64,000 bases of DNA from positions 124,001-188,000 of the forward strand of contig NZ_JACHOP010000003.1 in assembly GCF_014199935.1 (NCBI RefSeq), written 5' to 3'. Position 1 is the first letter of the stretch; each line of letters begins with the position of its first letter. Under the pieces are notes generated by a model. It was not told the DNA's origin. It saw only the letters and a program-made list of their open reading frames with translations, and ran no database searches. Position numbers and translations under genes: made by a program. The stretch comes from Methylorubrum rhodinum. Its GTDB lineage: Bacteria > Pseudomonadota > Alphaproteobacteria > Rhizobiales > Beijerinckiaceae. Below are positions 17,420-26,340 of this stretch, piece after piece.

Positions 17420-18146
17420 GGCGCGCGAACCGATCCGCGAAGGGCTCGGGCGGCGGCCGGTCGGTCACGACGGTGAGCGGCACGGAGAGGTCGAAGGTCT
17501 GCAGGTTGGCCTGGCGCCCGAACTTGCGGGAATCGGCGAGCAGCACGGGGCGCCGGCTCTGGCCGCGCAGCGCCCGGCGCAGGACGGATTCGTGCTCCTC
17601 GTAATCCATCCACCCCTGCGCGGCATCGCAGGCGGCGATGCCCATCACCGCGAGATCGAAGAAGTGGCGCCGGGCGTAATCGACGGTGTCGTAGCCGACG
17701 AGCGCGTTGTCCTTCGGCCGCAGGGTGCCGGGCGTCAGATTGATCCGTGCCGGGCTGTCGGCGAGCAGCAGGGCGATGTCGATGGAGTTCGTCGTCACCG
17801 TGAGCTTGCGGGTGGTCAGGCGCCGGGCGAAGGCGAGCGTCGTGGTGCCGGTGTCGATGAAGATCGACATGCCGTCCTCCACCAGCCCCTCGGCGAGCGC
17901 TGCGACGCGCCCCTTCTCGCGGCTGTTGAGCTGGCTGCGCTCCACCAGCGGGCGCTCCTGATCGAGCCGCGGCAGCACCGCGCCGCCGTGGATGCGCCGC
18001 AGCAGGCCGCGCTCCTCCAGCATCTTCAGGTCGCGCCGGATCGTCTCGTCCGACACCGAGAGCGCCGCCGCGATGCTGGTGACCCCGACCCGCCCGGTCT
18101 GGGCGAGCTGCGAGAGGATCTCCTCGTGGCGATGATCGGTCAGCAT
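17394..18146 (-). CDS. DeoR-family transcriptional regulator
   Basis: A 250-aa regulator. The N-terminal DeoR helix-turn-helix (about residues 6-60, with VSDETIRRDLKMLE) is followed by a sugar-phosphate-isomerase-like sensor domain with DTGTTTLAFA and a late DSRKFG. The start at 18146 has AAGGGG upstream; a longer reading frame exists but lacks a ribosome site. It overlaps the M20 hydrolase gene, so it very likely controls the operon made of itself, the hydrolase and the two kinases. DeoR proteins usually sense a phosphorylated intermediate, which fits the kinases. Confidence 0.85.
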   Translation of the reverse strand: MLTDHRHEEILSQLAQTGRVGVTSIAAALSVSDETIRRDLKMLEERGLLRRIHGGAVLPRLDQERPLVERSQLNSREKGRVAALAEGLVEDGMSIFIDTGTTTLAFARRLTTRKLTVTTNSIDIALLLADSPARINLTPGTLRPKDNALVGYDTVDYARRHFFDLAVMGIAACDAAQGWMDYEEHESVLRRALRGQSRRPVLLADSRKFGRQANLQTFDLSVPLTVVTDRPPPEPFADRFARHDIDVIAT

Positions 18147-18297
18147 CCCGGCCCCTTGCGCGTCCGGGGCCAGGATAGCGGCGCGATCGCCGCGCGGTCG
18201 CGGCCGATCTTCGCGCATTCACACCTTGCGCATTCACGAGGCAGGATGCCGCCGGGGTCAGCGGGACGGGGCGGGCCGCTTGCATCGGGGGGGCGGC

Positions 18298-19887
18298 TCA
18301 GGCGTCGAGGGCGGGGGCGCGGCGGTGGCCCGTCGCCTGCTCGTAGGCGTAGGCGAGCGCCAGCAGCACGCCCTCGCTCCACATCCGCCCGACGAAAATC
18401 AGGTTGAACGGCGCGCCGGAGGCATAGGCGCCCGCGGGCAGCGTCACGCCGGGAAGCCCGGCGATGTTGATCTCGCACACCGTGGTCTCCAGCAGCGTGC
18501 CCGGCCCGTGCAGCGGCGGCAGCTCGGCCCGCATCTGCGGGAAGACCAGGGCGTCGAGGCCGTGCGCGTCCATCACCCGGTCGAACAGCGCCAGATAGGC
18601 CTCGCGGGCGGCGAGGAAGTCGGAGAGGTCCGGCGGGCTCGCCGGGTCGGCGAGACAGGGGCTAAGCTGGCGGAGATTCGTGATCGGGTGCAGCACGCCG
18701 CCCGGCGCGAAGGCGTCCTCGCCCCGCGTCGCCTCGGCAAAAGCGGCAAAGCTTCTCAAGGCCACGTCCGGCCCCATCCGTTCCAGATAGAGCTGGAGGT
18801 CGAACGGGGCGGATTCGAAACCGCGGGCGTCGAAATAGACCAGCCCCGGCGTCGGCTCGGCCAGCGCGGAAAAACCCGTGCCGGCGAAGGGATCGGCCAC
18901 CAGGGTCGCGCCAGCCGCTTTCAACTCCCCTTGCGCCCGCTCGTAGAGGGCGGTCGCCTCGGCCGAGAGCGGCAGGTCGCGCCAGCCCGGCCCGTAGAGG
19001 CCGAGGCGTTTACCCGCCAGGGCGTCCGGGGCGAGGCCCGCGGCGTAGCCGCCCGCCGGGCGCTTCCCGATGCCCGCCACGGTCTTGGGGTCGGCGGCGC
19101 TGTAGCCGGCGAGCGCGTCGAGGGTGAGGGCGGCGTCGCGGACGCAGCGGGCGATCGGGCCGACCACGTCGCGGGTCGAGCCGGCCAGCGGCATCACGCC
19201 CGCATTCGGCACAAGGCCGAAGCTCGGCTTGATGCCGACGAGCCCCTGGGCCGAGGCCGGGTTCTGGATCGAGCCGCCGGTCTCCTCGGCGAGCCCCAGC
19301 ACCGCGAGGCTCGCGGCCACCGCCGTGGCGGTGCCGGCGCTGGACCCGCCGGGAATGCGGTCGGGGGCGGCCGGGTTGAGGGTCGGCCCGGCCCAGCTGT
19401 CGTTGGCGTGGCTGCCGGTATGGCTCAGCACCGGCACGTTGGTCTTGCCGAGGATGACGCAGCCCGCCTCGCGCATCCGCGCCGTCACCGGTGCGTCGGT
19501 GGCCGGGATCAGATCGATGCCGCCCGCGGCCGACGAGAGGTAGTGCCAGCCGCCGGTGCTCGGCAGGCCGGCCATGTCCATCGTGTCCTTGATGACGACG
19601 GGCACGCCCGCGAGCGGCCCCAGCGCCTCGCCGGCTTCGCGGCGGGCATCGATGGCGCGGGCGTCCTCGATCGCCCGCGGGTTCATCACGATGAGCGCGT
19701 TGTAGCGCGGATTGTAGCGGGCGATCCGCGCCAGGAAGGCGCGGGTCAGCGCCTCGGCCGTGACGGCGCCGCCGTCGAGCGCCTGCCGGACATCGGCGAC
19801 CGTCATCTCGACGAGGCGGGCCGCGAGATCCGCCCCGGTCGCGGCGTCGGTCCGGTCGAGGGGCGCCGGTCGTGCGGTCTGAGGCAT
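18298..19887 (-). CDS. Amidase-signature family amidase
   Basis: A 529-aa amidase. The catalytic Lys is in VVIKDTMDM, and the Ser-rich PGGSSAGTATA holds the cis-Ser and the Ser nucleophile; a GSIQNPAS stretch follows. No signal peptide is seen, so it is cytoplasmic, hydrolysing an amide to acid and ammonia. The ATG at 19887 was chosen from alignment with amidases; the frame stays open 46 codons upstream. It is transcribed divergently from the urease operon and may share its nitrogen control. Substrate unknown. Confidence 0.82.
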   Translation of the reverse strand: MPQTARPAPLDRTDAATGADLAARLVEMTVADVRQALDGGAVTAEALTRAFLARIARYNPRYNALIVMNPRAIEDARAIDARREAGEALGPLAGVPVVIKDTMDMAGLPSTGGWHYLSSAAGGIDLIPATDAPVTARMREAGCVILGKTNVPVLSHTGSHANDSWAGPTLNPAAPDRIPGGSSAGTATAVAASLAVLGLAEETGGSIQNPASAQGLVGIKPSFGLVPNAGVMPLAGSTRDVVGPIARCVRDAALTLDALAGYSAADPKTVAGIGKRPAGGYAAGLAPDALAGKRLGLYGPGWRDLPLSAEATALYERAQGELKAAGATLVADPFAGTGFSALAEPTPGLVYFDARGFESAPFDLQLYLERMGPDVALRSFAAFAEATRGEDAFAPGGVLHPITNLRQLSPCLADPASPPDLSDFLAAREAYLALFDRVMDAHGLDALVFPQMRAELPPLHGPGTLLETTVCEINIAGLPGVTLPAGAYASGAPFNLIFVGRMWSEGVLLALAYAYEQATGHRRAPALDA

Positions 19888-20164
19888 CGCGGTCTCGACT
19901 GTCGGGGATTGGTGGCGGGCGGCTCGGGCCGTCGACCGTGCGGTCGCGGCGGCGCGGACCCAGCAAAGCTTATGCCACAAATGCCACAAATCCCTCGCAC
20001 GGAACCTGCATGGCATGAGGTGCAAACAGGGGCGGACCGGCTTGCGCGTTTCCTAAAGAGAAACCAATGTTCCCGCAGCTGCCGCGATGGCCGGGGCGCC
20101 CCGTCGGGGCGTATCATCCACGCCGCCCGATCCTACCCGAACCCGGAGCCGCGAAGGCATGCGG
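19888..20164. promoter_or_regulatory. Divergent control region, amidase / urease operon
   Basis: A 277-base gap. Near 19969-19992 the octamer ATGCCACA is directly repeated at nine-base spacing, and GTTTC-N7-GAAAC forms a small dyad near 20047-20063. Either could be a binding site. No strong promoter could be assigned by eye. Confidence 0.3.
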
Positions 20165-20632
20165 ATGATCCAACAGATCCTGGGCAGCCGGCTCGACACG
20201 GGGCTGGCCGAGCGCCTGCACCACCTCGACCATCACGGCGCCGTCGATATCCTGAAGGTGGACGGCGCCGACATCGCCCGGCGCCGCCTGCGCGCGGTGA
20301 CCGTGCGCGGCGAGGAGATCGCGCTGGCGCTGCCGCGGGATCAGGCCCTGTTCGACGGTGCGGTGCTCGTGCTGGAGGACGACCGGGCCATCGTCGTGCG
20401 CGTCGGCGCCGAGCGCTGGCTGCGCCTGGAGCCGAAGAGCCCGGCGGACGCGCTCGAACTCGGCTATCACGCGGGCAACCTGCACTGGCGGGTGCGGTTT
20501 GCGGAAGGCGCGCTGCTGGTGGCGCTGGAGGCGCCGGTCGAGAGCTACCTCGTGCGCCTCGGCGCCCTGGTCGAGGAGGGCCGCGTCGCCCATGCCGTGC
20601 TCGATCCGGCCATGGACACGGGTGGGGCCTGA
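20165..20632 (+). CDS. ureE: Urease accessory protein UreE (nickel chaperone)
   Basis: A 155-aa cytoplasmic nickel chaperone for urease maturation. The UreE core is present, with RRRLRAVT, the GYHAGNLHW motif holding the conserved metal His near residue 100, and a short C terminus. There is no His-rich tail of the Klebsiella type, so it probably binds few Ni ions. ATG 20165 sits seven bases after GAAGG; an ATG two codons earlier overlaps that site. First gene of the operon. Confidence 0.85.
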   Translation: MIQQILGSRLDTGLAERLHHLDHHGAVDILKVDGADIARRRLRAVTVRGEEIALALPRDQALFDGAVLVLEDDRAIVVRVGAERWLRLEPKSPADALELGYHAGNLHWRVRFAEGALLVALEAPVESYLVRLGALVEEGRVAHAVLDPAMDTGGA

Positions 20633-20636
20633 GCCG

Positions 20637-21359
20637 GTGGTCGCCGACCGCATCGCCGACCCTTTGGCTGACCCTTTGGCCGACCTGATCGCCTTCCAGC
20701 AGGCCGACGCCGCCTTCCCGAGCGGCAGCTTCGCCTTCTCCAACGGCATCGAGGGCCTGGCCGCGCAGGAGCCCGGCTTCGGTGAGGCCGACCTCGCCAG
20801 GGCCGTCGCCGCGGCGCTCGACTTCCGCTGGGCCGGGACCGACCGGGTCGCCCTCGTGCTGGCCCACCGGGCGGGCGCCGCCGCGCTTCCGCGGCTTTCG
20901 GCGATCGATGCGGCGGTCGAGGCCGCCTCGCTCGCCGAACCGATGCGCACCGGCAGCCGGCGCAACGGCGCCTCGCTGCTCGCCGCCCATGCCCGCCTCG
21001 GCACGCCGGGCGCCGCCGCGATGCGGGCCGCGGTGCGGGAAGGCGCGCTGCACGGGCACCTCGCGACCGTACAGGGGGCGCTGTGGCGCGGGCTCGGGCT
21101 GCCCGAGGACAAGACGGCGTCGATGGCCGGCTACGGGTTCGCCGCCGGCCTCACCTCGGCCGCCGTCCGGCTCGGGCTGGTAGGCGCCATCGAGGCGCAA
21201 AGGGTGCTCTCCGGCGCGCTGCCGCGGATCGCCCGCATCCTCGGACGGCCGGTCGCGGAACCGGAGGGCGACGACATCGGGCTCACCGGCTTCACCCCGC
21301 TGATCGAGATCGCCGCGATGCGCCAAGCGCAGGCCGAACTCCGGCTGTTCGCGAACTGA
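20637..21359 (+). CDS. ureF: Urease accessory protein UreF
   Basis: A 240-aa activation-complex protein acting with UreG and UreD to deliver carbamate and nickel to apo-urease. Family features are [13 protein letters not shown] near residue 30, the RTGSRRNG loop and a C-terminal [17 protein letters not shown]. The start is uncertain. GTG 20637 follows the ureE stop by 4 bases with GGTGGGG upstream; ATG 20592 inside ureE is the alternative. Confidence 0.82.
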   Translation: MVADRIADPLADPLADLIAFQQADAAFPSGSFAFSNGIEGLAAQEPGFGEADLARAVAAALDFRWAGTDRVALVLAHRAGAAALPRLSAIDAAVEAASLAEPMRTGSRRNGASLLAAHARLGTPGAAAMRAAVREGALHGHLATVQGALWRGLGLPEDKTASMAGYGFAAGLTSAAVRLGLVGAIEAQRVLSGALPRIARILGRPVAEPEGDDIGLTGFTPLIEIAAMRQAQAELRLFAN

Positions 21360-21372
21360 TGAGGACGGAGCC

Positions 21373-22068
21373 ATGCTGCTGACGCCGACCGAACTCGAAC
21401 GGCTGACAATCTTCACTGCGGCCGAACTCGCCCGCAAGCGCCGGGCGCGGGGGCTCAAGCTCAACTATCCCGAAGCGGTGGCGATCATCACCGACGAGAT
21501 CCTGGAGGGCGCCCGCGACGGGCGTTCCGTCGCCGACCTGATCGGCTGGGGCTCGACCATCCTGACGACCGACGACGTGATGCCCGGTATCGCGGCGATG
21601 ATGCCGATCCTGCAGGTCGAGTGCGTCTTCCCCGACGGCACCAAGCTCGTCACCGTCCACGAGCCGATCCGCCCCGCGGAAGGGGCCGCGCCCGACACGC
21701 TGGAGCCCGGCGCGATCCTTCCCGCGGAAGGGGACATCGAGCTGTCGGCGGGGCGCCCGCGGGTGACGCTGGATGTCACGAATACCGGCGACCGCCCGGT
21801 GCAGATCGGCTCGCACTACCACTTCTTCGAGGTCAACCGGGCGCTCGACTTCGACCGGGCCAAGGCTCTGGGATTCCGCCTCGACATCCCGGCCGGCACC
21901 GCGGTGCGGTTCGAGCCCGGCCAGCGCAAGACGGTGACGCTCACGGGCTTCGGCGGATCGAGGGAACTCACCGGCCTGAACAACCTGACGCAAGGGCGGC
22001 TCGACTCGGATGCGGCCCGCGCCGACGCGCTGGCGCGGGCCAAGGCCCGCGGCTTCAAGGGCGCCTGA
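21373..22068 (+). CDS. ureAB: Fused urease gamma-beta subunit
   Basis: A 231-aa fusion of the gamma (UreA, about residues 1-100) and beta (UreB, about residues 110-225) subunits. The gamma part shows [32 protein letters not shown] and DVMPGI. The beta part begins [19 protein letters not shown] and has [10 protein letters not shown]. Such a fusion is known in Helicobacter and some alphaproteobacteria. The ATG at 21373 follows GAGGACGGAG, 13 bases after ureF. Confidence 0.92.
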   Translation: MLLTPTELERLTIFTAAELARKRRARGLKLNYPEAVAIITDEILEGARDGRSVADLIGWGSTILTTDDVMPGIAAMMPILQVECVFPDGTKLVTVHEPIRPAEGAAPDTLEPGAILPAEGDIELSAGRPRVTLDVTNTGDRPVQIGSHYHFFEVNRALDFDRAKALGFRLDIPAGTAVRFEPGQRKTVTLTGFGGSRELTGLNNLTQGRLDSDAARADALARAKARGFKGA

Positions 22069-22111
22069 GCGCCTGCCTCTTCGAGATCGAACCGATGCAA
22101 TGCTGCGACGA

Positions 22112-22244
22112 TCCCACCCCACCCCCTCATCCTGAGGTGCCCGCGCCAGCGGGCCTCGAAGGAGGGCTCCAGTTCGCTCGGCGATCCCTGGAGCCCTCCT
22201 TCGAGGCTGCTGCGCAGCACCTCAGGATGAGGGGAGTGGGTGGG
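22112..22244. repeat. Palindromic CCTCATCCTGAGGTGC repeat inside the urease operon
   Basis: A long imperfect palindrome. CCTCATCCTGAGGTGC at 22125 is inverted as GCACCTCAGGATGAGG ending at 22234, with inner arms GCCTCGAAGGAGGGCTCC and GGAGCCCTCCTTCGAGGC. The outer arms extend into CCCACC/GGGTGG. A second copy is at 34351-34465. It fills the gap between ureAB and ureC. Confidence 0.8.
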
Positions 22245-22285
22245 ATGCGCCCGGCGAACCGGTTCTGAGGGAGACTCCCAAAAAA

Positions 22286-23998
22286 ATGGTCACGATCCCC
22301 CGGCGCGACTACGCCGCCCTCTACGGCCCCACCACCGGCGACGGCGTGCGGCTGGCCGACACCTCGCTCGTCGCGGTAGTCGAGCACGACCACGCGGTCT
22401 ACGGCGACGAATGCCTGCACGGCGGCGGCAAGACGTTGCGCGACGGCATCGGGCTCGCCCCCGGCGTCACCGCGGCGCAGGGTGCGCTCGATTTCCTGCT
22501 GTGCAACGTCCTCGTGATCGATCCGGTGATCGGCATCGTGAAGGGCGATCTCGGCATCAAGGACGGGCGCATCGTGGGGCTCGGCAAGGCCGGCAACCCG
22601 GCGATCATGGACGGCGTCGATCCGCGCCTGATCGTCTCGGCGGGCACCACGGTGCGCGACTGCGAGGGGCTGATCGCCACGCCGGGCGCCATCGACGTGC
22701 ACGTCCACTTCGATTCCGCGGGCCTGCCCGACCACGCCATCGCGTCGGGCGTGACGACGCTGCTCGGCGGCTCGCTCGGGCCGATCACGGTGGGCATCGA
22801 TTCCGGCGGGCCGTTCAACACCGGCAAGATGCTCCAGGCGGCGGAAGCGTGGCCGGTCAATTTCGGCTTTCTGGGACGGGGCAACACCCACAAGCCGGCG
22901 GCACTGAAGGAGCAGTTGGAGACCGGCGTGCTCGGCCTGAAGATCCACGAGGACTGGGGCGCGATGCCGGCGGCGATCGATTCGTGCCTGGCATTCGCCG
23001 ACGAGCACGACTTCCAGGTCCAGCTCCACACCGACACGCTCAACGAGTCGGGCTTCGTGGAGGACACGCTGGCGGCGATCGGCGGCCGCACGATCCACAT
23101 GTACCACACGGAAGGCGCGGGCGGCGGGCACGCGCCGGACATCATCCGCGTGGCCGGGCTGCCGCATTGCCTGCCCTCGTCCACCAACCCGACCAATCCC
23201 TACACGGTCAACACCTTCGACGAACACCTCGACATGACGATGGTGTGCCACCACCTCAACCCGGCGCTGCCCGAGGACGTGGCCTTCGCCGAGAGCCGCA
23301 TCCGCGCGCAGACCATCGCGGCCGAGGACGTGCTGCACGACATCGGCGCGATCTCGATGCTCGGCTCCGACAGCCAGGGCATGGGCCGCATCCACGAGGT
23401 GATCTGCCGGACATGGCAGCTCGCCTCCAAGATGAAGGACCAGCGCGGCGCATTACCTGAAGAAAAGCCGGGCTTCGGCGACAACGCCCGGATCAAGCGC
23501 TACATCGCCAAGTACACGATCAACGCCGCGCGCACCTTCGGCATCCACGAGCATATCGGCTCGCTGGAGCCGGGGAAGATGGCCGACATCGTGGTCTGGC
23601 GCCCGGCCTTCTTCGGCATCAAGCCGGAACTCGTCATCAAGGGCGGCTTCATCGCCTGGGGCGCCATGGGCGATTCCGCCGCCTCGCTGATGACCTGCGA
23701 GCCGATGCTGATGCGCCCGCAATGGGGGGCGTTCGGACTGGCCAAGCAAGGCCTGTCCGCCTGCTTCGTCCATCCGCTCGCCATCGAGGGCGGGCTTCGG
23801 GACAGCTTGGGACTGCGAAAGAACTTGCTGCCGGCCCGCGGCACCCGCACGCTGACCAAGGCCGACATGCTGTGGAACGACCTCTGCCCGGAGATCCGGG
23901 TCGATCCGCAGACCTTCGAGGTGTTCGTGGACGGGCAACTCGCCACCTGCGAGCCCGCCCGCACCCTGCCGCTCACCCAACGCTACATGCTGCGATGA
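22286..23998 (+). CDS. ureC: Urease alpha (catalytic) subunit
   Basis: A 570-aa Ni-dependent urea amidohydrolase. By my codon count all active-site residues are kept: H139/H141, the carbamylated K219, H221, H248, H274, the flap His H322 (VCHHL) and D362 (SDSQGMGR). These run two positions after the Klebsiella numbering. Two stretches depart from classical ureases. After HVH the usual WICPQ is replaced by FDSAGLPD, and the following TCTPG region by [10 protein letters not shown]. It may thus belong to a divergent clade. ATG 22286 follows GAGGGAGACTCCC. Confidence 0.92.
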   Translation: MVTIPRRDYAALYGPTTGDGVRLADTSLVAVVEHDHAVYGDECLHGGGKTLRDGIGLAPGVTAAQGALDFLLCNVLVIDPVIGIVKGDLGIKDGRIVGLGKAGNPAIMDGVDPRLIVSAGTTVRDCEGLIATPGAIDVHVHFDSAGLPDHAIASGVTTLLGGSLGPITVGIDSGGPFNTGKMLQAAEAWPVNFGFLGRGNTHKPAALKEQLETGVLGLKIHEDWGAMPAAIDSCLAFADEHDFQVQLHTDTLNESGFVEDTLAAIGGRTIHMYHTEGAGGGHAPDIIRVAGLPHCLPSSTNPTNPYTVNTFDEHLDMTMVCHHLNPALPEDVAFAESRIRAQTIAAEDVLHDIGAISMLGSDSQGMGRIHEVICRTWQLASKMKDQRGALPEEKPGFGDNARIKRYIAKYTINAARTFGIHEHIGSLEPGKMADIVVWRPAFFGIKPELVIKGGFIAWGAMGDSAASLMTCEPMLMRPQWGAFGLAKQGLSACFVHPLAIEGGLRDSLGLRKNLLPARGTRTLTKADMLWNDLCPEIRVDPQTFEVFVDGQLATCEPARTLPLTQRYMLR

Positions 23999-24636
23999 AC
24001 GCTCCCGTGACCATGCTTCCACAGCCCGTCACCGCCGCCCGCATCGGCATCGGCGGCCCCGTCGGCTCGGGCAAGACCGCGCTGATCGAGCGGCTGATCC
24101 CGGAATTGCAGGCCCGCGGCGTCGATCTCGCGGTCGTCACCAACGACCTCGTCACCAAGGAGGACGCCGAGCGCCTGCGCCGCTCCGGGCTGATCGACCC
24201 GGCCCGGGTCGAGGCGGTGGAAGCCGGCGCCTGCCCGCACACCGTCATCCGCGAGGACCCGACGCTGAACATCGCCGCGGGCGACGATCTGGAGGCGAAA
24301 TTCCCCGGCCTTCAGCTCCTGATCTTCGAGTCGGGCGGCGACAACCTCGCCTCGACCTTCTCGCTCGATCTGGTCGATTGGTGGATCTTCGTCATCGATG
24401 TCGCCGGCGGCGACGACATCCCGAGGAAGCGCGGCCCCGGCGTGCTGCGCTGCGACCTGCTGGTGGTCAACAAGACCGACCTCGCCCCGCATGTCGGCGT
24501 CGATCTGCCCGGCATGCTCGCCGAGGCGCGGCGGGTGCGCGGCGACAAGCCGGTAGCGGCCACCAACGCCCGCTCCGGCGAGGGGGTCGCCGCGGTGGCC
24601 GACGCGATTGCGCGCGCCGTGCTGTTCGCACCCTGA
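23995..24636 (+). CDS. ureG: Urease accessory GTPase UreG
   Basis: A 213-aa GTPase that powers nickel insertion. P-loop GGPVGSGKT lies near residue 20, the nickel-binding CPH motif ([11 protein letters not shown]) near residue 80, the [10 protein letters not shown] switch near residue 108 and the [10 protein letters not shown] guanine motif near residue 157. Its ATG overlaps the ureC stop as ATGA, so translation is coupled. Confidence 0.92.
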   Translation: MNAPVTMLPQPVTAARIGIGGPVGSGKTALIERLIPELQARGVDLAVVTNDLVTKEDAERLRRSGLIDPARVEAVEAGACPHTVIREDPTLNIAAGDDLEAKFPGLQLLIFESGGDNLASTFSLDLVDWWIFVIDVAGGDDIPRKRGPGVLRCDLLVVNKTDLAPHVGVDLPGMLAEARRVRGDKPVAATNARSGEGVAAVADAIARAVLFAP

Positions 24637-24641
24637 ACGCC

Positions 24642-25505
24642 ATGTCGTCTCTCGCCGCTCGCGCCTCCGGCGACAGCCCGGATGTGGTCGGACGCCGGGC
24701 CGAGGCGCGGCTCGTCTTCGCCCGCGGCGGGGGCGCGACGGTGCTGACGCGCCAGCACGTGCCCTACCCGTTCCACGTCACGCGGGTCTTTCGCCTGCAT
24801 CCGGAGGCGCCCGATCTGGCGAGCCTCTATCTGCAATCGGCCTCCGGCGGGCTCTACCGCTCGGATCACCTGACGCTGGCGATCGAGGCGCGGCCGGGGG
24901 CGCGGGCCTTCGTCACCACGCAGGCCGGCACGGTCGTCCATCGCGGCGGCCCGCTGCCGACGCGCCAGGACACGCGGGTGCGCGTCGGTGCCGACGCGTT
25001 CCTGGCCTACACGCCGGACCCGCTGATCCTGTTTCCCGGCGCAAACCTGAGCGTGGCGACCGAGGTGGAGGCGGAGCCGGGCGCGCTCGCCCTCCTCACC
25101 GAGGGCGTGGCCTGCCACGACCCGTCCGGCGGGAGCCTGCCGTTCGATCGCCTCTCCATGAGCCTGCGCATCGCCGATCCGTCGGGCCGGGTGCTCGTGC
25201 GCGAGCGCAGCGAGATCGACGGCCCGGCCTTTTCCGATTCGGCCTCGCCGCTGGGCGGGCATCGGGCCTACGGCACGCTGATCCTGCTCGGCCCCGTCGA
25301 CCTCCTGCCCGCCCCCCGCGTGCTCCAGGCCGAGGCCGACGCCGTGGGCTGCCTCGCCGGCGCGAGCCCGCTGCCGAACGGCGCCGGCCTGGGCGCGCGC
25401 CTCCTCGCGCCGGACGGCGGCCGGCTCTCGGCCGGCCTCGACGCCCTCGTCCGCCTCGCCTTCCGGACCCTGAGCGGCTGCGAGCCCGCTCGCCGCCGAA
25501 AGTGA
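24642..25505 (+). CDS. ureD: Urease accessory protein UreD
   Basis: A 287-aa scaffold of the UreDFG activation complex. Recognisable stretches are [32 protein letters not shown] and [11 protein letters not shown]. It starts five bases after ureG and ends the operon. In many bacteria ureD comes first, so the order E-F-AB-C-G-D is unusual. After it the base composition drops and accessory DNA begins. Confidence 0.88.
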   Translation: MSSLAARASGDSPDVVGRRAEARLVFARGGGATVLTRQHVPYPFHVTRVFRLHPEAPDLASLYLQSASGGLYRSDHLTLAIEARPGARAFVTTQAGTVVHRGGPLPTRQDTRVRVGADAFLAYTPDPLILFPGANLSVATEVEAEPGALALLTEGVACHDPSGGSLPFDRLSMSLRIADPSGRVLVRERSEIDGPAFSDSASPLGGHRAYGTLILLGPVDLLPAPRVLQAEADAVGCLAGASPLPNGAGLGARLLAPDGGRLSAGLDALVRLAFRTLSGCEPARRRK

Positions 25506-25684
25506 TCCTCGACCCTGCGCCCGGCCCGGATCGAGCCCCGTCGGGCGCGCCGCCGCGGTCTCGTTCTCCTCCGCCACGGGCAGGCCGACCATGAATCCGC
25601 TCTTTCCGATTCAGTCCGGAAGGCGATCAAATCGCTGGTACATCCGACAGCCGGAGGTCGTTTCCAGCTCTGGAAGCGAAGCCG

Positions 25685-26059
25685 ATGTCCGCCCTATCCG
25701 CCGCCTTCTTCCACGACGAGGCTGCCACCTTCGCCAAGCTGGAAAGCCTGCTTTGGCCGGAAGGCCCCGTCTGCCCTCACTGCGGCGGCATGGGCCGGAT
25801 TACGAACGTCACGGGTGGCCGGATGAGCCTGCGCCGCTGCGGCGACGGCACGAAGCAGTTCACCGTGACGGTCGGCACGGTGTTCGAGTCCAGCCATGTG
25901 AAGCTGCACCTGTAGCTCCAGGCGGCACATCCGCTCTGTTCGTCCAAGAAGGGTTTTTCGGCGCACCCGCTGCACCGGACGCTGGGCGTCACCAACAAGA
26001 CCGCGTGGTTCATGGTCCACCGGCTGCACGAGGCCATGCGCAACGGCGCTCTTGCCCCT
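25685..26059 (+). pseudogene. IS1595-type transposase, truncated and interrupted
   Basis: The first 76 codons match the start of IS1595-family transposases: FHDEAATFAKLE, WPEGPVCPHCG and RRCGDGTKQFTVTVGTVFE, including the CPHC half of a zinc ribbon. At 25913-25915 a TAG stands where family members usually have Trp. Reading on in the same frame restores CSSKKGFSAHPLHRTLGVTNKT, AWFMVHRLHEAMRNGALAP, then homology ends at the edge of a 99-bp repeat. The DDE catalytic domain is absent, so it is dead. No terminal inverted repeats were recognised. Confidence 0.8.
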
Positions 26060-26156
26060 ACCTCCGCCGCTCAGCCATCCGCCGGACAAGCGGCAATGTG
26101 GTGCGGAAGCCGTTTCGGCCTACATTCCCGACAACGGAGGCCGTAGCCATGACCGA
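26058..26156 (+). repeat. 99-bp direct repeat, copy 1 (leader of small gene)
   Basis: Runs from CTACCTCCGC to ATGACCGA and differs from 27643-27741 at only about five positions by eye. It includes the ribosome site GGAGG and the start codon of the following gene, so it is a promoter/leader plus start-codon module. Confidence 0.85.
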
Positions 26157-26337
26157 CACAGTGACGAAGCCGAAGGCCAAGCCGGGCGTGGGAAAGCGCA
26201 CGCCCGATGACGGCCTCACCCAATCCGAGCGCTTCATCAAAGCCGCTCAAGAGCTTGGGACGGACGACAATCCTGAGCGGTTCGCGGAGCGGGTGAGGAA
26301 GCTAGCCAAGGTTCCACCTCCGAAGGGCGATACCTAA
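26149..26337 (+). CDS. Small KPKAKP-type basic protein, paralogue 1
   Basis: A 62-aa hydrophilic protein beginning MTDTVTKPKAKPG, with RFIKAAQELG, a central acidic patch and a basic C terminus (RVRKLAKVPPPKG). The start is secured by GGAGG eight bases upstream within the 99-bp leader. It is a clear paralogue of the protein at 27857-28039 (shared TKPKAKP, RFI-AAQ, AF/ERF-N/RVKRIAR-KPP pattern). No known domain; no function assigned. Confidence 0.6.
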   Translation: MTDTVTKPKAKPGVGKRTPDDGLTQSERFIKAAQELGTDDNPERFAERVRKLAKVPPPKGDT

Positions 26338-26340
26338 CCG

